Source: Candidatus Peribacteria bacterium (GTDB lineage Bacteria; Patescibacteriota; Gracilibacteria; Peribacterales; Peribacteraceae). Taken from it: a stretch of DNA of 64,000 bases. Below are positions 27,134 through 37,500 of the stretch, piece by piece; the stretch's first letter is position 1, and each line of letters starts with the position of its first letter. Location of the stretch: contig CALRAD010000004.1 of assembly GCA_943350395.1 (NCBI GenBank), forward strand, positions 21,327 through 85,326, written 5' to 3'. The notes under the pieces were generated by a model, which saw only the letters and a list, made by a program, of their open reading frames with translations, ran no database searches and had not been told where the DNA came from. The position numbers and the translations under genes were made by a program.

Positions 27134-28588
27134 CTACAGAGCCGGCTTCTTCGTGTGCCACTCTGTTGCTTGTTCGTACGCATACGCAGCACTCAGTAGT
27201 CCTGCTTCTCCCCACTGCGGTCCCATCATCTGGAGCCCTATGGGAAGCCCTTCTTTGCTTATGCCACAAGGCACGGAAAGTGCGGGGATCCCGGCCATCA
27301 CTGCGCCGTCCATGAAGACATCTTCCAGATACATTGCGACAGGATCATTGACGTGAGCACCGACTTTGAATGCGGGAGACGGTGCAACCGGTGAGATGAT
27401 CAGATCAAAATTTTTGAAAGCATTCGTAAAATCTTCACAAATCAAAGTTCTCACTTTCTGCGCTTTCAGATAGTACGCATCGTAGTAACCGGCCGAGAGC
27501 GCGTACGTCCCGATCATGATTCTGCGTTTCACTTCCGTACCGAATCCTTCACTTCTGGCACGCTGATAGTAATCGAGAAGATCTTTCGGTTTGCTCACGC
27601 CATGCCCGTATCGAATGCCGTCGTAGCGTGCCATATTGGAACTCACTTCGCAGGGGCAAAGCACGTAGTAGGTTGCAAGCGCGTACTTCGTATGCGGCAG
27701 ACTCATCTCGGTGACAGTTGCTCCAAGTGACGCAAGAATTTTTGCAGCCTCACGGATTGCGTGTTCGGTGTCGCTATTGAGCCCTTCGATGAAGTACTCT
27801 TTCGGCAGTCCCACTCGTACCCCTTTCAGGTCTTTTTTTAGGGCTCCCGAGTATTTTGGTACAGGACGATCGGACGTCGTTCCATCCATTGGGTCGTGTC
27901 CTGCAATTGCCTCAAGAACGATTGCAAGATCTTCGACTGTCTTGCATATCGGTCCGATGGTATCGAGTGAGCTTGCCATGCTCATCACTCCATACCTGCT
28001 TGTTCTTCCGTATGTAGGACGAATGCCTGCAATGCCGCAGAAACTTGCAGGCTGGCGGATCGATCCTCCTGTATCGGTACCGAGTGCGAATAATGCTTCA
28101 TCCGATGCAATGCCCGCCGCCGATCCTCCGGACGATCCACCTGCAACACGGTTCGTATCCCACGGGTTTCTCGTGACGCCGTAGCAGGATGTTTCTGTGG
28201 ATCCTCCCATCGTAAATTCGTCGGTATTTGTCTTCCCGATGCTGATGGCACCTGCTGCGCTGAGTCGCTTCGTAGTCGTAGAGTCGTAGGGTGGGATGTA
28301 ATCTTTACTTCGCAGCATGTTGGAGCAACCCGTCGTTTTTACCCCCGCTTCGCAGTACACATCCTTTGCAAGGTAGGGGATACCGGTCAGCGCGGAATTC
28401 CATTCCGCGGAATCATCAACTTTTTTGGCTTCCTCAAGGGCTCGATCGAAATTGCGATGCACGACGGCATTCAATTTCTTATCGATCGATTCAATGCGAT
28501 CGATGCATGACTGCGTGAGTTCGACAGAAGTAATTTCCCGCTTCTTCAGTTTTTCATGCGCCTGCGAAATCGTCAGAGAGGAGAGCAT
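27134..28588 (-). CDS. gatA: Asp-tRNA(Asn)/Glu-tRNA(Gln) amidotransferase subunit A
   Basis: 484 residues from ATG 28588 (MLSSLTISQAHEKL). This start lies one base after the gatC stop and aligns with the usual GatA beginning; longer in-frame starts (28603, 28675) overlap gatC. Amidase-signature enzyme that releases ammonia from glutamine to amidate mischarged Glu-tRNA(Gln) or Asp-tRNA(Asn). The Lys-cisSer-Ser triad is visible: Lys in PYLAKDVYCEAG, serines in VAGGSSGGSAAGIASDEAL, and GTDTGGSIRQPASFCG. Operon with gatC; gatB is not in the window. Confidence 0.96.
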   Translation of the reverse strand: MLSSLTISQAHEKLKKREITSVELTQSCIDRIESIDKKLNAVVHRNFDRALEEAKKVDDSAEWNSALTGIPYLAKDVYCEAGVKTTGCSNMLRSKDYIPPYDSTTTKRLSAAGAISIGKTNTDEFTMGGSTETSCYGVTRNPWDTNRVAGGSSGGSAAGIASDEALFALGTDTGGSIRQPASFCGIAGIRPTYGRTSRYGVMSMASSLDTIGPICKTVEDLAIVLEAIAGHDPMDGTTSDRPVPKYSGALKKDLKGVRVGLPKEYFIEGLNSDTEHAIREAAKILASLGATVTEMSLPHTKYALATYYVLCPCEVSSNMARYDGIRYGHGVSKPKDLLDYYQRARSEGFGTEVKRRIMIGTYALSAGYYDAYYLKAQKVRTLICEDFTNAFKNFDLIISPVAPSPAFKVGAHVNDPVAMYLEDVFMDGAVMAGIPALSVPCGISKEGLPIGLQMMGPQWGEAGLLSAAYAYEQATEWHTKKPAL

Positions 28589-28589
28589 A

Positions 28590-28886
28590 TTATCCGTGTG
28601 CATGTGGAGCTTGTATCTGGTGTTCGGTGATTGGGAGAGGGGAAGCTCCGAGAAGATCGTCGGGTTTTGCTTCACTTGGCTTCACAGCATCTTCACGAAG
28701 TGCGTTCGTGATGCCTGTGACTTGTGCAGTCGGTTCCACACTCGTTGTATCCACTTCATTCAGGATTTCTATATAGTTCAAAATCGAGGAAAGTTCTTTT
28801 GTCATTTTGTCCACTTCTTCTGGCGTCAGTGTCAGCCGGGCAAGCTTTGCGATGTGCAGAACCTGATCTTTGGTGAGCGTGGTCAT
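28590..28886 (-). CDS. gatC: Asp-tRNA(Asn)/Glu-tRNA(Gln) amidotransferase subunit C
   Basis: 98 residues from ATG 28886 (MTTLTKDQVLHIAKLARLTL). Typical GatC: an N-terminal helical hairpin (LTPEEVDKMTKELSSILNYIEILNEVDT), then a proline-rich extended part that wraps around GatA (REDAVKPS). It is needed for stability of the GatCAB complex. It lies immediately upstream of gatA and is divergent from rnpA. An in-frame upstream ATG (28898) would add four residues. Confidence 0.93.
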   Translation of the reverse strand: MTTLTKDQVLHIAKLARLTLTPEEVDKMTKELSSILNYIEILNEVDTTSVEPTAQVTGITNALREDAVKPSEAKPDDLLGASPLPITEHQIQAPHAHG

Positions 28887-28927
28887 CGTTCTGAGCATAC
28901 TGCAGCACGTTCTTTCTCGCCAGATCA

Positions 28928-28952
28928 GCGCGCCCCGCCGTGCGGGGCGCGC
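28928..28952. other. GC-only hairpin between gatC and rnpA
   Basis: Perfect 11-bp inverted repeat GCGCGCCCCGC/GCGGGGCGCGC with a 3-base centre, between two divergent starts. There is no T tract, so it is not a standard terminator. Confidence 0.6.
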
Positions 28953-29017
28953 CGCCGCCAGGATGGCCGCGCTGGATCAAATCAAAAGTTTGCTCGAAAC
29001 TCTGTTATCCTCTTTCC

Positions 29018-29395
29018 ATGCTTCTCTCTCGTCTTTCCGGCCGCAAAGTCTGCGAGCGTGTCAAAACAAAAGGCATTCTCTGGAAAGGCAAGCATATGCA
29101 AGCGAGGATCATGCACGGTCTTCCGAGGAATTTTCCTGTCACGACTCCGCCAAGTATTCTTGTTGGCATTCTTACATCGACGAGGCTGCACAAATCAGCG
29201 GTGAAACGCAATCGCATGCGCAGGCGTTGCAAGGAAGCACTGCGAGTAACGTTAAAAAACCAAATTCCAAATACCAAATTCCAGGGATCATCTCAGTTGC
29301 TCCTTTTGCCCCGCTCCTCTAGCCTGTCTGCGCCTTACGGCGAGATTCTTGCCGACGCAGTGTCTCTCATTTCCTTCCTCTCACCCCGTGGCTGA
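29018..29395 (+). CDS. rnpA: Ribonuclease P protein component
   Basis: 125 residues from ATG 29018, after a C/T-rich leader (TATCCTCTTTCC). The diagnostic RNR motif is present (KSAVKRNRMRRRCKEALRV, 59-77), as is the N-terminal LLSRLSGRKVCERVKTKGI. With the RNA subunit it removes 5' leaders of pre-tRNA. Between the RNR helix and the last core strand there is an extra segment (LKNQIPNTKFQG, 79-90) encoded by a dispersed repeat (family P2). The stop overlaps the GTG start of yidC by 8 bases, the classic rnpA-yidC arrangement; rpmH is not upstream. Confidence 0.9.
   Translation: MLLSRLSGRKVCERVKTKGILWKGKHMQARIMHGLPRNFPVTTPPSILVGILTSTRLHKSAVKRNRMRRRCKEALRVTLKNQIPNTKFQGSSQLLLLPRSSSLSAPYGEILADAVSLISFLSPRG
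29260..29283. repeat. Dispersed repeat family P2 inside rnpA
   Basis: CCAAATTCCAAATACCAAAT and flanking bases. Related stretches are at 53611-53641 and inside the 23S insertion at 49083-49163. Here it is read in frame. Confidence 0.7.
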
Positions 29396-30641
29396 ACAGA
29401 AGTCCAAACTGTCGATTCTCGAGTTCATCGTGACTTTCATCGTGCTGTTTTTCGTGACGAACACGATTCTCAAGTATCTCTTTCCTCAGCAATTTGGGAA
29501 CAAGAGTCTGGAAAAGCCGAATGTCATTCTTTCCGTTGAGAAAGCGACGGTGAGAGTGGGGAACGATCCGATCGTTCTCATTCGCAACGATCTGGATAAA
29601 GATCTTCCTCTTCCAAAGCGGTGCCCACAGCCCCCGGTCGATATTGCCTACATCGAACACAGGTCAGATGGTACGGAGCAGCGCTCCGACCTCGTAGCAA
29701 ATGATTCAGTGGTGCCGTGTACAGAACTTCTTGTCATCAAAGCTCATTCGACCGAGAAGGTGAATCTTGCGGGGTGGAAGTACTCACTCTTCGAGCGCGT
29801 CGGTTCATACGAGGCGAGTCTCGGTTTGCCAGATAATTTTGTCTCCGAGGGAACGGGAGCCAGATTGACGGCAACACTTCGCATTGCCGAGCCCGGTTTC
29901 ATCACCAAAGTGTTTCGAACATTTGTGACAAAGCCTCTCTTCAACGGGCTCCTCTTCATCGCCTCCTTCACACCCGGTCACAATCTCGGTCTTGCGATCA
30001 TCGTGCTCACGATTCTCGTGAAACTCATTCTCCTCGTCCCGAACCAGCATGCGCTCGAAGGGCAGAAGAAAATTCAGGACATCCAGCCGCGCATGGAGGA
30101 GATCAAGAAAAAGTTTCCGGGAGACACGAAGCGAGTGCAGGAGGAAACCATGAAGCTCTGGAAAGAGATGAAAATCAATCCGCTCCAGTCGTGCTTGCCG
30201 ACACTTCTTCAGTTCCCGATTCTCATCGGGCTCTTCTACGTCATCAGCAACGGCGTGACGATCGAGACGTCGAGGCACCTCCTTTACTCTTTCTATAGCG
30301 ATCTGCCTCTTCAATATCTTGGCAATACGCTTCTTGGTTTTGATTTATTGAAACCGAGTCGCATTGTCTTTCCGATCGGTCTCGTACTGTTGCAGTTTTT
30401 GCAGATGAAAATGATGATGAAGAAGAAGCGTCTGACGAATGAAATCGTCGTGAAACCTGCTGCAAAAAAATCATGGATGCCGACAATCGAGCTCGATCAG
30501 CAAACAGTGATGACGTACATTCTTCCTCTGATGATCGGGTTCTTTGCTCTGCAATTTCCCGTAGCGGTGTCTCTGTACTGGGGAGTGTCAACACTCTTCG
30601 GCATTGGACAGCAGTGGTTTGTCATGAGGAAGAAGGTGTAA
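29388..30641 (+). CDS. yidC: Membrane protein insertase YidC/Oxa1
   Basis: 417 residues from GTG 29388, in the overlap with rnpA; this start gives the N-terminal anchor KLSILEFIVTFIVLFFVTN. A periplasmic-type P1 domain of moderate size follows (about 45-165), then the conserved core: LGLAIIVLTILVKLILL, the cytoplasmic hairpin QKKIQDIQPRMEEIKKKFPG, NPLQSCLPTLLQFPILIGLFY, and the last helices (MTYILPLMIGFFALQFP, VSLYWGVSTLF). The Arg/Lys-rich tail ends MRKKV. It inserts membrane proteins alone or with SecYEG. An earlier in-frame ATG (29349) lies deep inside rnpA and is less likely. Confidence 0.95.
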   Translation: MAEQKSKLSILEFIVTFIVLFFVTNTILKYLFPQQFGNKSLEKPNVILSVEKATVRVGNDPIVLIRNDLDKDLPLPKRCPQPPVDIAYIEHRSDGTEQRSDLVANDSVVPCTELLVIKAHSTEKVNLAGWKYSLFERVGSYEASLGLPDNFVSEGTGARLTATLRIAEPGFITKVFRTFVTKPLFNGLLFIASFTPGHNLGLAIIVLTILVKLILLVPNQHALEGQKKIQDIQPRMEEIKKKFPGDTKRVQEETMKLWKEMKINPLQSCLPTLLQFPILIGLFYVISNGVTIETSRHLLYSFYSDLPLQYLGNTLLGFDLLKPSRIVFPIGLVLLQFLQMKMMMKKKRLTNEIVVKPAAKKSWMPTIELDQQTVMTYILPLMIGFFALQFPVAVSLYWGVSTLFGIGQQWFVMRKKV

Positions 30642-30644
30642 GCG

Positions 30645-30810
30645 CCTCATCCCGTCCTCCGCCTCACTCTGTCGCTGAGGCGACATCTCTCTCCCTCAAA
30701 AATGGGAGAGAGAAAACTTAGGAATGATATAAAAAGTTATGTGTTTATCAAAGCAGTGCACCCCTCTCCCCAAGCGCATTAGCGCTGGGAGAGGGGCTGG
30801 GGGTGAGGTG
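30645..30810. repeat. Dispersed palindromic element, family P1 (copy 2)
   Basis: About 166 bp with complementary outer ends (GCCTCATCCC and GGGGGTGAGG). It has two hairpins (CTCTCTCCC/GGGAGAGAG and CCCCTCTCCC/GGGAGAGGGG) and the linker TATCAAAGCAGTGC, related to the linkers of the copies at 9560 and 45062. It fills most of the yidC-aldolase gap. Confidence 0.7.
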
Positions 30811-30846
30811 CATGTGTTATACTCACTGCAACCTCCCCCGTCTTCA

Positions 30847-31920
30847 ATGCTCTCCTTCTCCGACATCCAATCCATTCTCGCCGATCAAGCCGAATCTCTG
30901 CTCGGCTTCTCTTCGCCAAAGATCGCCCGTGATCGTTTGCATGTACCTCGTCCGACATTCGTAAAAGACATTTTCAGTCAGTCGGATCGCAGCATCGCAG
31001 TGCAGAAAAATCTTCAGCAGATGATGGATACGGGCAATCTGCAGGGTACGGGATATCTGTCGATTCTTCCGGTGGATCAGGGTATCGAGCATTCGGCAGG
31101 AGCCTCATTTGCGAAGAATCCGGACTATTTTGATCCCGAGAATATCGTGAAGCTCGCAATCGACGGCGGCTGCAATGCAGTCGCTTCGACATTCGGTGTG
31201 CTCGGCATGGTGTCGAAGAAGTACGCGGACAAGATTCCTTTCATCGTGAAGATCAACCATAACGAACTAATGACCTGTCCCAACAAATTCGACCAGATCA
31301 TGTTCGGTACCGTGGAGGAGGCGAAGAACATGGGTGCACTCGGCGTCGGTGCGACGATCTATTTCGGTTCCCCTGAGAGCGGCAGGCAGATCGTCGAAGT
31401 GGCGAAGGCTTTTGAAGAAGCTCATAAGCTTGGCATGTTTACGGTGCTCTGGTGTTATCTTCGAAACAGTGGATTTAAAGCAGATGGAAAGGACTATCAT
31501 GCTGCAGCCGATCTCACCGGACAGGCGAATCATCTCGGGGTCACGATTCAGGCCGACATCGTGAAGCAGAAATTGCCGACGACGAACGGCGGGTTTAAGG
31601 CTCTCAATATGGGTGGCAGTTCCTACGGGAAGCTCGACGAACGTATGTACACGGATCTCTGTTCCGATCACCCGATCGATCTCTGTCGTTATCAGGTGGC
31701 AAACGGCTACATGGGTCGCATCGGTCTCATTAATTCCGGCGGCGAGTCCGGGAAGAACGATTTGCAGTCAGCGGTAGCGACAGCCGTCATCAACAAGCGC
31801 GCAGGCGGCACAGGACTGATCTCCGGTCGCAAAGCCTTCCAGAAGCCAAAGAAGGACGGTATCGAGATTCTGAATGCGATACAGTCGGTGTATTTGTGTG
31901 AGGAGGTGACGGTAGCATAA
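30847..31920 (+). CDS. Class I fructose-bisphosphate aldolase (DhnA/FbaB type)
   Basis: 357 residues from ATG 30847; this follows CCTCCCCCGTCTTCA and starts the aligned protein ([20 protein letters not shown]). It catalyses fructose-1,6-bisphosphate cleavage or formation through a Schiff base. Visible landmarks: [12 protein letters not shown] near the N-terminal strand, FIVKINHNE, and ADIVKQKLP, whose first Lys (240) sits where the DhnA-type Schiff-base lysine is expected. The [10 protein letters not shown] phosphate-binding loop and the [12 protein letters not shown] end are present. Cysteinyl-tRNA synthetase starts 7 bases downstream, so the two are probably co-transcribed. Confidence 0.93.
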   Translation: MLSFSDIQSILADQAESLLGFSSPKIARDRLHVPRPTFVKDIFSQSDRSIAVQKNLQQMMDTGNLQGTGYLSILPVDQGIEHSAGASFAKNPDYFDPENIVKLAIDGGCNAVASTFGVLGMVSKKYADKIPFIVKINHNELMTCPNKFDQIMFGTVEEAKNMGALGVGATIYFGSPESGRQIVEVAKAFEEAHKLGMFTVLWCYLRNSGFKADGKDYHAAADLTGQANHLGVTIQADIVKQKLPTTNGGFKALNMGGSSYGKLDERMYTDLCSDHPIDLCRYQVANGYMGRIGLINSGGESGKNDLQSAVATAVINKRAGGTGLISGRKAFQKPKKDGIEILNAIQSVYLCEEVTVA

Positions 31921-31927
31921 TTCATCT

Positions 31928-33394
31928 ATGGGTCTAAAGCTCTACAACACCTTCAGCAAACATGAAGAGGATTTCGTGCCTCTCAAGGAAGGTGTCGTTT
32001 CGATGTATACCTGTGGTCCGACTGTGTACGGTCGCCCGCACATCGGGAACTATTCGTCGTTTCTGATGGCCGATCTTCTTCGAAGATGGCTCGAGACGGG
32101 GCATGGATACGCAGTGACACACGTGAAGAATATTACAGATGTGGGGCACCTGATCGCCGATGCGGATACGGGCGAAGACAAAGTGGAGAAACAAGCGAAG
32201 ACGGAAAAAACCGATCCTCTTGCTATCGCCAAACGCTATACGGAGCAGTATCTGGAAGACGAGAAAGCACTCAATATGCGTGAGCCGCAGGAGCGTCCCC
32301 GTGCGACGCAGTACGTAAAAGACATGGTTGCGATCATCCGAACGCTTCTTGCGAAGGGCAACGCGTATGAAACTGAGGACGGATTTTATTTCTCCGTTGA
32401 AACATTTCCGGCGTACGGGAAATTGTCCGGCAATACGCTCGACAAGCTCGATGCGGGTGCACGCGTTGCGATCGACGAAGCGAAGAAACATCCTGCCGAT
32501 TTTGCGCTCTGGAAAAAGTGTGTCGCTCGTAACAGCCATCATCTTCTTCGCTGGTCATTCGAATCAGGAGAGAGAAGTAAAACAGAAGGGGAAGATGCTT
32601 CTTCCGGTTTTCCGGGATGGCATATCGAATGTTCGGCGATGAGTGCTCGCATTCTTGGAACCGAGATCGATATTCATACCGGAGGTGAGGACAATATCTT
32701 CCCGCATCACGAATGCGAGATCGCGCAGAGCGAGTCGGCGAACGGTCACCGGTTTGTTCGCTTTTGGCTCCATAAGCGTCGAATCGACCTTGCAGGCGAG
32801 AAAATGTCAAAGAGTCTTGGCAATGTGTTAAGTGTTCCTACAGTAGTCGAGAAGGGTTATTCGCCTCAGGATCTTCGGTATTATCTTCTTTCAGTGCATT
32901 ACAGAACGAATCTAAAATTCTCATGGAAGGGGATGGATGATGCACGCGATTCGAGACGTTCGATCTGCGAATGGATGGAGAGAGGAGGAGAACCGGCATC
33001 AGAAGGGACGAAAAAATTACCATCGGTTTTCTCTGCAGATATTCAAAAATTTGATGCTGATTTTTCTTTGGCAATGGATACGGATTTGAATGTTTCGGGT
33101 GCACTCGCAGCGATTCACAATTGCATGCACAAAACAAATGCATCAACGATGGCGGATTCGAAAGCATCGATGGCACTGCAGAAGTTTATCGAGAAGATCC
33201 GAAATACGTTCGGTTGTTTCGATGCTGCTTCAGAGGGAGAGATTCCCGCAGCAGTGCAGGAGCTTGTCGATGTGCGTGCCGTCGCGCGTGAGCAGAAAGA
33301 TTTTAAAGAGTCGGATAGGCTGAGGGATGAAATAAAAAAAATGGGATACGAAGTGAGGGATGAGATGAAGGAACAGAAAATAAAAAAGCTGTAG
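31928..33394 (+). CDS. cysS: Cysteinyl-tRNA synthetase
   Basis: 488 residues, normal family length. The class I HIGH motif appears as GRPHIGNY and KMSKS as EKMSKSLGN. Zinc ligands are in YTCGPTVYG, WHIECSAM and FPHHECEIAQ. The C-terminal anticodon-binding part includes ARAVAREQKDFKESDRLRDEI. It joins cysteine to tRNA-Cys; the many Cys-rich surface proteins nearby make cysteine supply relevant. A Ser/Glu-rich insertion precedes the zinc-site WHIECS. No clear terminator follows. Confidence 0.97.
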   Translation: MGLKLYNTFSKHEEDFVPLKEGVVSMYTCGPTVYGRPHIGNYSSFLMADLLRRWLETGHGYAVTHVKNITDVGHLIADADTGEDKVEKQAKTEKTDPLAIAKRYTEQYLEDEKALNMREPQERPRATQYVKDMVAIIRTLLAKGNAYETEDGFYFSVETFPAYGKLSGNTLDKLDAGARVAIDEAKKHPADFALWKKCVARNSHHLLRWSFESGERSKTEGEDASSGFPGWHIECSAMSARILGTEIDIHTGGEDNIFPHHECEIAQSESANGHRFVRFWLHKRRIDLAGEKMSKSLGNVLSVPTVVEKGYSPQDLRYYLLSVHYRTNLKFSWKGMDDARDSRRSICEWMERGGEPASEGTKKLPSVFSADIQKFDADFSLAMDTDLNVSGALAAIHNCMHKTNASTMADSKASMALQKFIEKIRNTFGCFDAASEGEIPAAVQELVDVRAVAREQKDFKESDRLRDEIKKMGYEVRDEMKEQKIKKL

Positions 33395-34063
33395 TTTTTC
33401 TATGAAAGAATTTGTTTAGTATTTTCTTTCTGATTTTCTCTTGAAGGAACAGGGAACCTTGTTCGGTTCCCTAGTTCCCTCAAACTCCCATTACCCTCCT
33501 AACGGTACTTTTCTCATTCGTACACAAACATTCATCTATGTGGATACCGAATCAGAGCATGCGGTAAGTTTTTATTGTAACGATATCCAAAGGGATGGCG
33601 TGCGCCACCGGTGGGGGTCTACTGGCGGGCATTGGCGCACGCGTTTTCTTTCGCCCTTTCTTTTGCGCGCCAAAAGAAAGGGCAGGACATGTTTCTCTGA
33701 CATTTGCTCACTTTCGCATTCTTTTCGCGTATACGCGGTCGAGCAAAGTAAACGATGTCTTCTCCGAAGTGAACTCTCCTCGACGCTCCAGCGCTCTAAA
33801 AGAGGCCTTGTTTCCGGACTTCACCTATGGTGATTATATTTTTGGCTAAGGTTAGCCAAAATACGGCAAATTAGTTTATAAAAATTGTCAAGAAGTGAAT
33901 AGTTCTAGACATTTCAGATCGTTCTTTGCACGTAACAATTTTTTTCATTGAGTGATCACAATATAAAAACAACATGAACACTATCTTTGATCAACCCAAT
34001 TCACTATTTTAAGAGTGTGAAATTTTGACGTATTTTTATCGTTTTCTCCGCAGACTACTGCGG
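33395..34063. other. Non-coding, hairpin-rich interval
   Basis: I see no convincing protein gene. The interval holds a hairpin AGGGAACC-TTGTTC-GGTTCCCT (33451-33472), a pair GCGTGCGCCA/TGGCGCACGC (about 33598-33646) and a strong inverted repeat GCCCTTTCTTTTG/CAAAAGAAAGGGC (about 33655-33685). It also holds a perfect 10-bp palindrome TTTTGGCTAA-GG-TTAGCCAAAA (33840-33861) and CCGCAG-ACTA-CTGCGG (34048-34063). It may be a structured RNA, a 5' leader, or debris of palindromic elements. Confidence 0.55.
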
Positions 34064-34288
34064 TTATTTGGCATCTGAAAGCCCTGTCTCGCCCCAAAGA
34101 ATGTTGTAACAATCGATCATGTTTGCCGTTTCCATAGATACACGCAGGAGAGCCTCTAGGTCTTGCCTCTCAGGGGTAAACGCCAGTAGGATCTTCCCGA
34201 TCAGGCTCCGAAAGGACGTGATCCGTGCACGCTCATTCACGTATCGGCCACCCCATCTCCCGTTTGACGGGAATATCCGGGGTTTCAC
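34064..34288 (-). CDS. Possible small hypothetical protein
   Basis: A 74-residue open frame on the minus strand. The segment RARITSFRSLIGKILLAFTP and the following EALLRVSMETANMIDCYNIL look protein-like and helical. There is no recognised family, Shine-Dalgarno or clear promoter. It could equally be a remnant or part of a structured leader of the S-layer gene. Confidence 0.3.
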   Translation of the reverse strand: MKPRIFPSNGRWGGRYVNERARITSFRSLIGKILLAFTPERQDLEALLRVSMETANMIDCYNILWGETGLSDAK

Positions 34289-34453
34289 AGACGCTTCTCC
34301 TTAAGAGGAGGGCGGATCGTGCTACGTCATCACCAACAGTGTTGTCGGTTCGTATGTCCTCTTTATACCTAATGAGATGTCTTCCGCTCCCTTTAAACGG
34401 ACCGGGAAGACCCTTAATACGTCGACAACCGCACGTTCAGGAAAGCGTGCTCC

Positions 34454-34482
34454 TTGACAATTCATTTTGTCTTTTTATTTAT
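34454..34482 (+). promoter_or_regulatory. Possible S-layer gene promoter
   Basis: A perfect -35 TTGACA (34454-34459) is followed, 17 bases on, by a poor -10 (ATTTAT, 34477-34482). If used, the leader is short and C/T-rich (CTTTCCTTTCTACACC). Confidence 0.4.
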
Positions 34483-34506
34483 CTTTCCTTTCTACACCTT
34501 ATTTCT

Positions 34507-37500
34507 ATGAACATTTCTCGTTTGAAGAAAGCGTTCGCAGGAGTATCGGCTGCAGCCATCATGTTGTCGCAAGTTGCGACGGCTATTGCTGCTTACTCCG
34601 ATGTTCCGGCTGGCGTTTGGTACGAGGGTGCTGTCAGCGCATTCGTTGATGCTGGCTACCTCGATGCCGCACAGACACGTTTCCGCGGTACGGATAACGC
34701 AAACCGCGCAGAGTTCGTCAAGCTCGTCGTCGAGCTGAACGGAGGTGTCATCAACACGGCTCCGGCTACGCCGAGCTTCGATGACGTTTCCACCGGCGCC
34801 TGGTACTACAAGTACTTCGAGGAGGCCGGTAAAGAGGGTTGGGTTCGTGGTGACGGTTCTTGCTACGGCAAGCACCCTTGCTACTCCCGCCCAAGCGCAA
34901 ACATCAATCGCGCTGAGGCTGCAGCGATCATCGTTCGCGCCTTCGGTCTCGATTCTTCCGGTTCGGCTGCACAGTTTGCAGACAACCCAACCGGACAGTG
35001 GTACACGTCTGACATCCAGACTGCTGCCGATCACTGCGTACTTCAGGGTGACGATTCCACGGGACGCGTCCGCCCAAGCGACAACATGAACCGCGCCGAA
35101 ATGGTCGTCATGTTGCACCGCGTCGATCAGGGTCTCACGTACGGCAAGGACTGCGGCACAACCGCTTCCACGATGCCAAGCGTGAAGACTGCGATGGCTA
35201 TCTCCGCCACGGTTCTTGAACTCACGTTCAACGTATCGTTGGATGAGACGGCTGCAAAAGACAAGAGTCACTACACGGTCACCGGTTCCCCGGAGATCCC
35301 TGTTGACTCCGTCAGTATGACCAGCAAAGACACGGTCGAAGTCACATTGGCTTCCGCCATGGACGCAGGTCACACGTACACCGCTACCGTTGTTGACATG
35401 CTCACGACGGACGGCAAGAAATTCTCTGATTCCACGACATTCACCGGTTACACATCCCTCGTTCTCGGAAACGGAAACCTCGAGGCAACGCTTTCCGCAA
35501 AGAACCCTGTCGGCGACACGATCCCGAAGGGTGCTCAGGGTGTAGTCTTCTTGAGCGTCGATCTCACCGCCACAAGCGATGACGTCGTTCTCGAGAACCT
35601 CACCATGTTGCACGAAGGTTTTGGTGACAGTGCTGATTTCTCCGGCGTATACGCCGTTGTTGACGGTGCTCGCGTTACACGCAAGCGCACGATCGACTCT
35701 CAGAGTTACACAGCAACGCTTCGCTTCACGAAGCCGCTCGTCATCATGGCCGGCAAGACTGTGACGCTTCAACTCGCTGGTGATCTCAAGACCACCGCTA
35801 CGGTTTCAAGCGAGCACGCTTTCACGCTCGAGCTTCCGACGGATTTCGCAAGCAACGCCAAGGCTGTGACCGGTAACTTCCCTCTCAAGGGCAAGTCCTT
35901 CCGCGTCGCTGCTGTTGCTTCCGGAATTGTCACGATCTCGTACCGCTCTGTCACCCCGTCCAGCATCAAAGTTGGCGACAAGGGTGCAAGCATCGGTAAG
36001 TGGGAGGTTTCTCTCGACTCTACCGAAGACCAGACAGTCTACTCCATGACCATCCAGAACAACGGTACGGCTGGTGATGGCGACTTCGGCAACATTCAGA
36101 TCCGCCGCTCCGACGGCACCGTGCTCACCAAGTCCGTCGACGCGACGATCGGTGACTACGCAACGCTTGTGTTCGATCCTCCTTTCACGATTCTTGAAGG
36201 CGACAGGATCACGATGAGCGTTGTTGCAGACATCACAGGTGGTGCTGCAAAGAACATTCAAGTCACCTTTGATGAGACCGGAGACATCTTCTCCGTTGGT
36301 TCTCTCTACGGATACGGTGTGAACGGCCAGCTCTATGGCTCTTCCATCGTTCTCTCCACGACGACCACGGCTTCGACCGTTACGATCGACGCCGGACAAT
36401 TCACGATCTCTATCGACGGACCTGTGACCCAGCAGTTCACCCGCAAGGACAAGAACGCTGTGCTCGCAAACCTTTGGTTCGAGACAGGTGGTGAGGACGT
36501 CGATGTCGAAGAACTCTACATCCTCGTTCAGGGTACGACTTCTACGGGTGCTGCTTTCGTTGTAGGTCGCGGTGGCGTTGCTGCCACAGTCGATGACGTA
36601 AGTGAGGCAATCGAGAAAGTCGAAATCCGTAACACGATCTCCGGTCGCACGATCTCCGGCGTCAAGCAGGGGACTGCCTCCACGAGCGCCGTAACATCGG
36701 GTAACACCACTCTCACTTCCACCAAGTCCACGAATGGAACGGGAACGGGTTCATACGCTGTCTACCGCTTCGACGATTTCATCGTGAAGGGTAAGGAGAA
36801 ATACGAATTCCGCGTGAACTTCATCGATAACAGCGGTACCAGCTCTGTTGCTGCTCCTGCAAACGGTGACAGATTCCGCATCCACGTTTGTGGTGAGGCA
36901 ACGCATAACTTGAGCACTGCAAACGTTCTTCAGACCAACGGAACAGGTTGTTCCGCAGGCGGCTTCTTTGTCGCTACATCCACGCTTGGAAAGTCCATCC
37001 AGATGCAGATCAAGGGCGTCTCCACGAATGACCGTATCGGCGACTACCGCCCAGGCGGCACGGTCACCGGTAACGTTCAGGAAATCAAGACCGCAGGCTT
37101 GACCATCACTGGTAAGGCTACGGCCACGACTGACACGACTGTCTCGAATGCTAAGAACGTGAACCTCTTCCGTTTTGAGGGTCGCGCTACCGAGGCTGCA
37201 GACATTCTTGTCACGAACTTCATCTTTACAGCCGCCAATGGCGTTTCTGGTGTCACTTATCCGGCACAGAACGGCCAGAACTACGTACTCTGGGCAGATA
37301 CGAACGACGACGGTGTCGTCGACACGATCCTCCAGAAAGGCGTCTCTTCGCAGGCTGGACAAGTGACCTTCGACAAGCTCGCAGGTGGTGGTTACATCAT
37401 CCCGAAGCAGAAGTCGATCGTCTTCGAAGTTCACTCCGACATTTCCGCTTCTCTCTCCGGTGCTACTCCGGTTCTCTCTCTCCGCTTCGACACTGGTGCA

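Noticed and set aside
33595..33849. 84-codon frame with RPFFCAPKERAG
   Set aside because: The peptide is the translation of a G/C-rich inverted repeat and its flanks; no protein-like conservation expected.
33700..33860. RNase P RNA suggested by a GAAGTCCGG block on the minus strand
   Set aside because: The matching 3' conserved blocks cannot be found and the distances do not fit.
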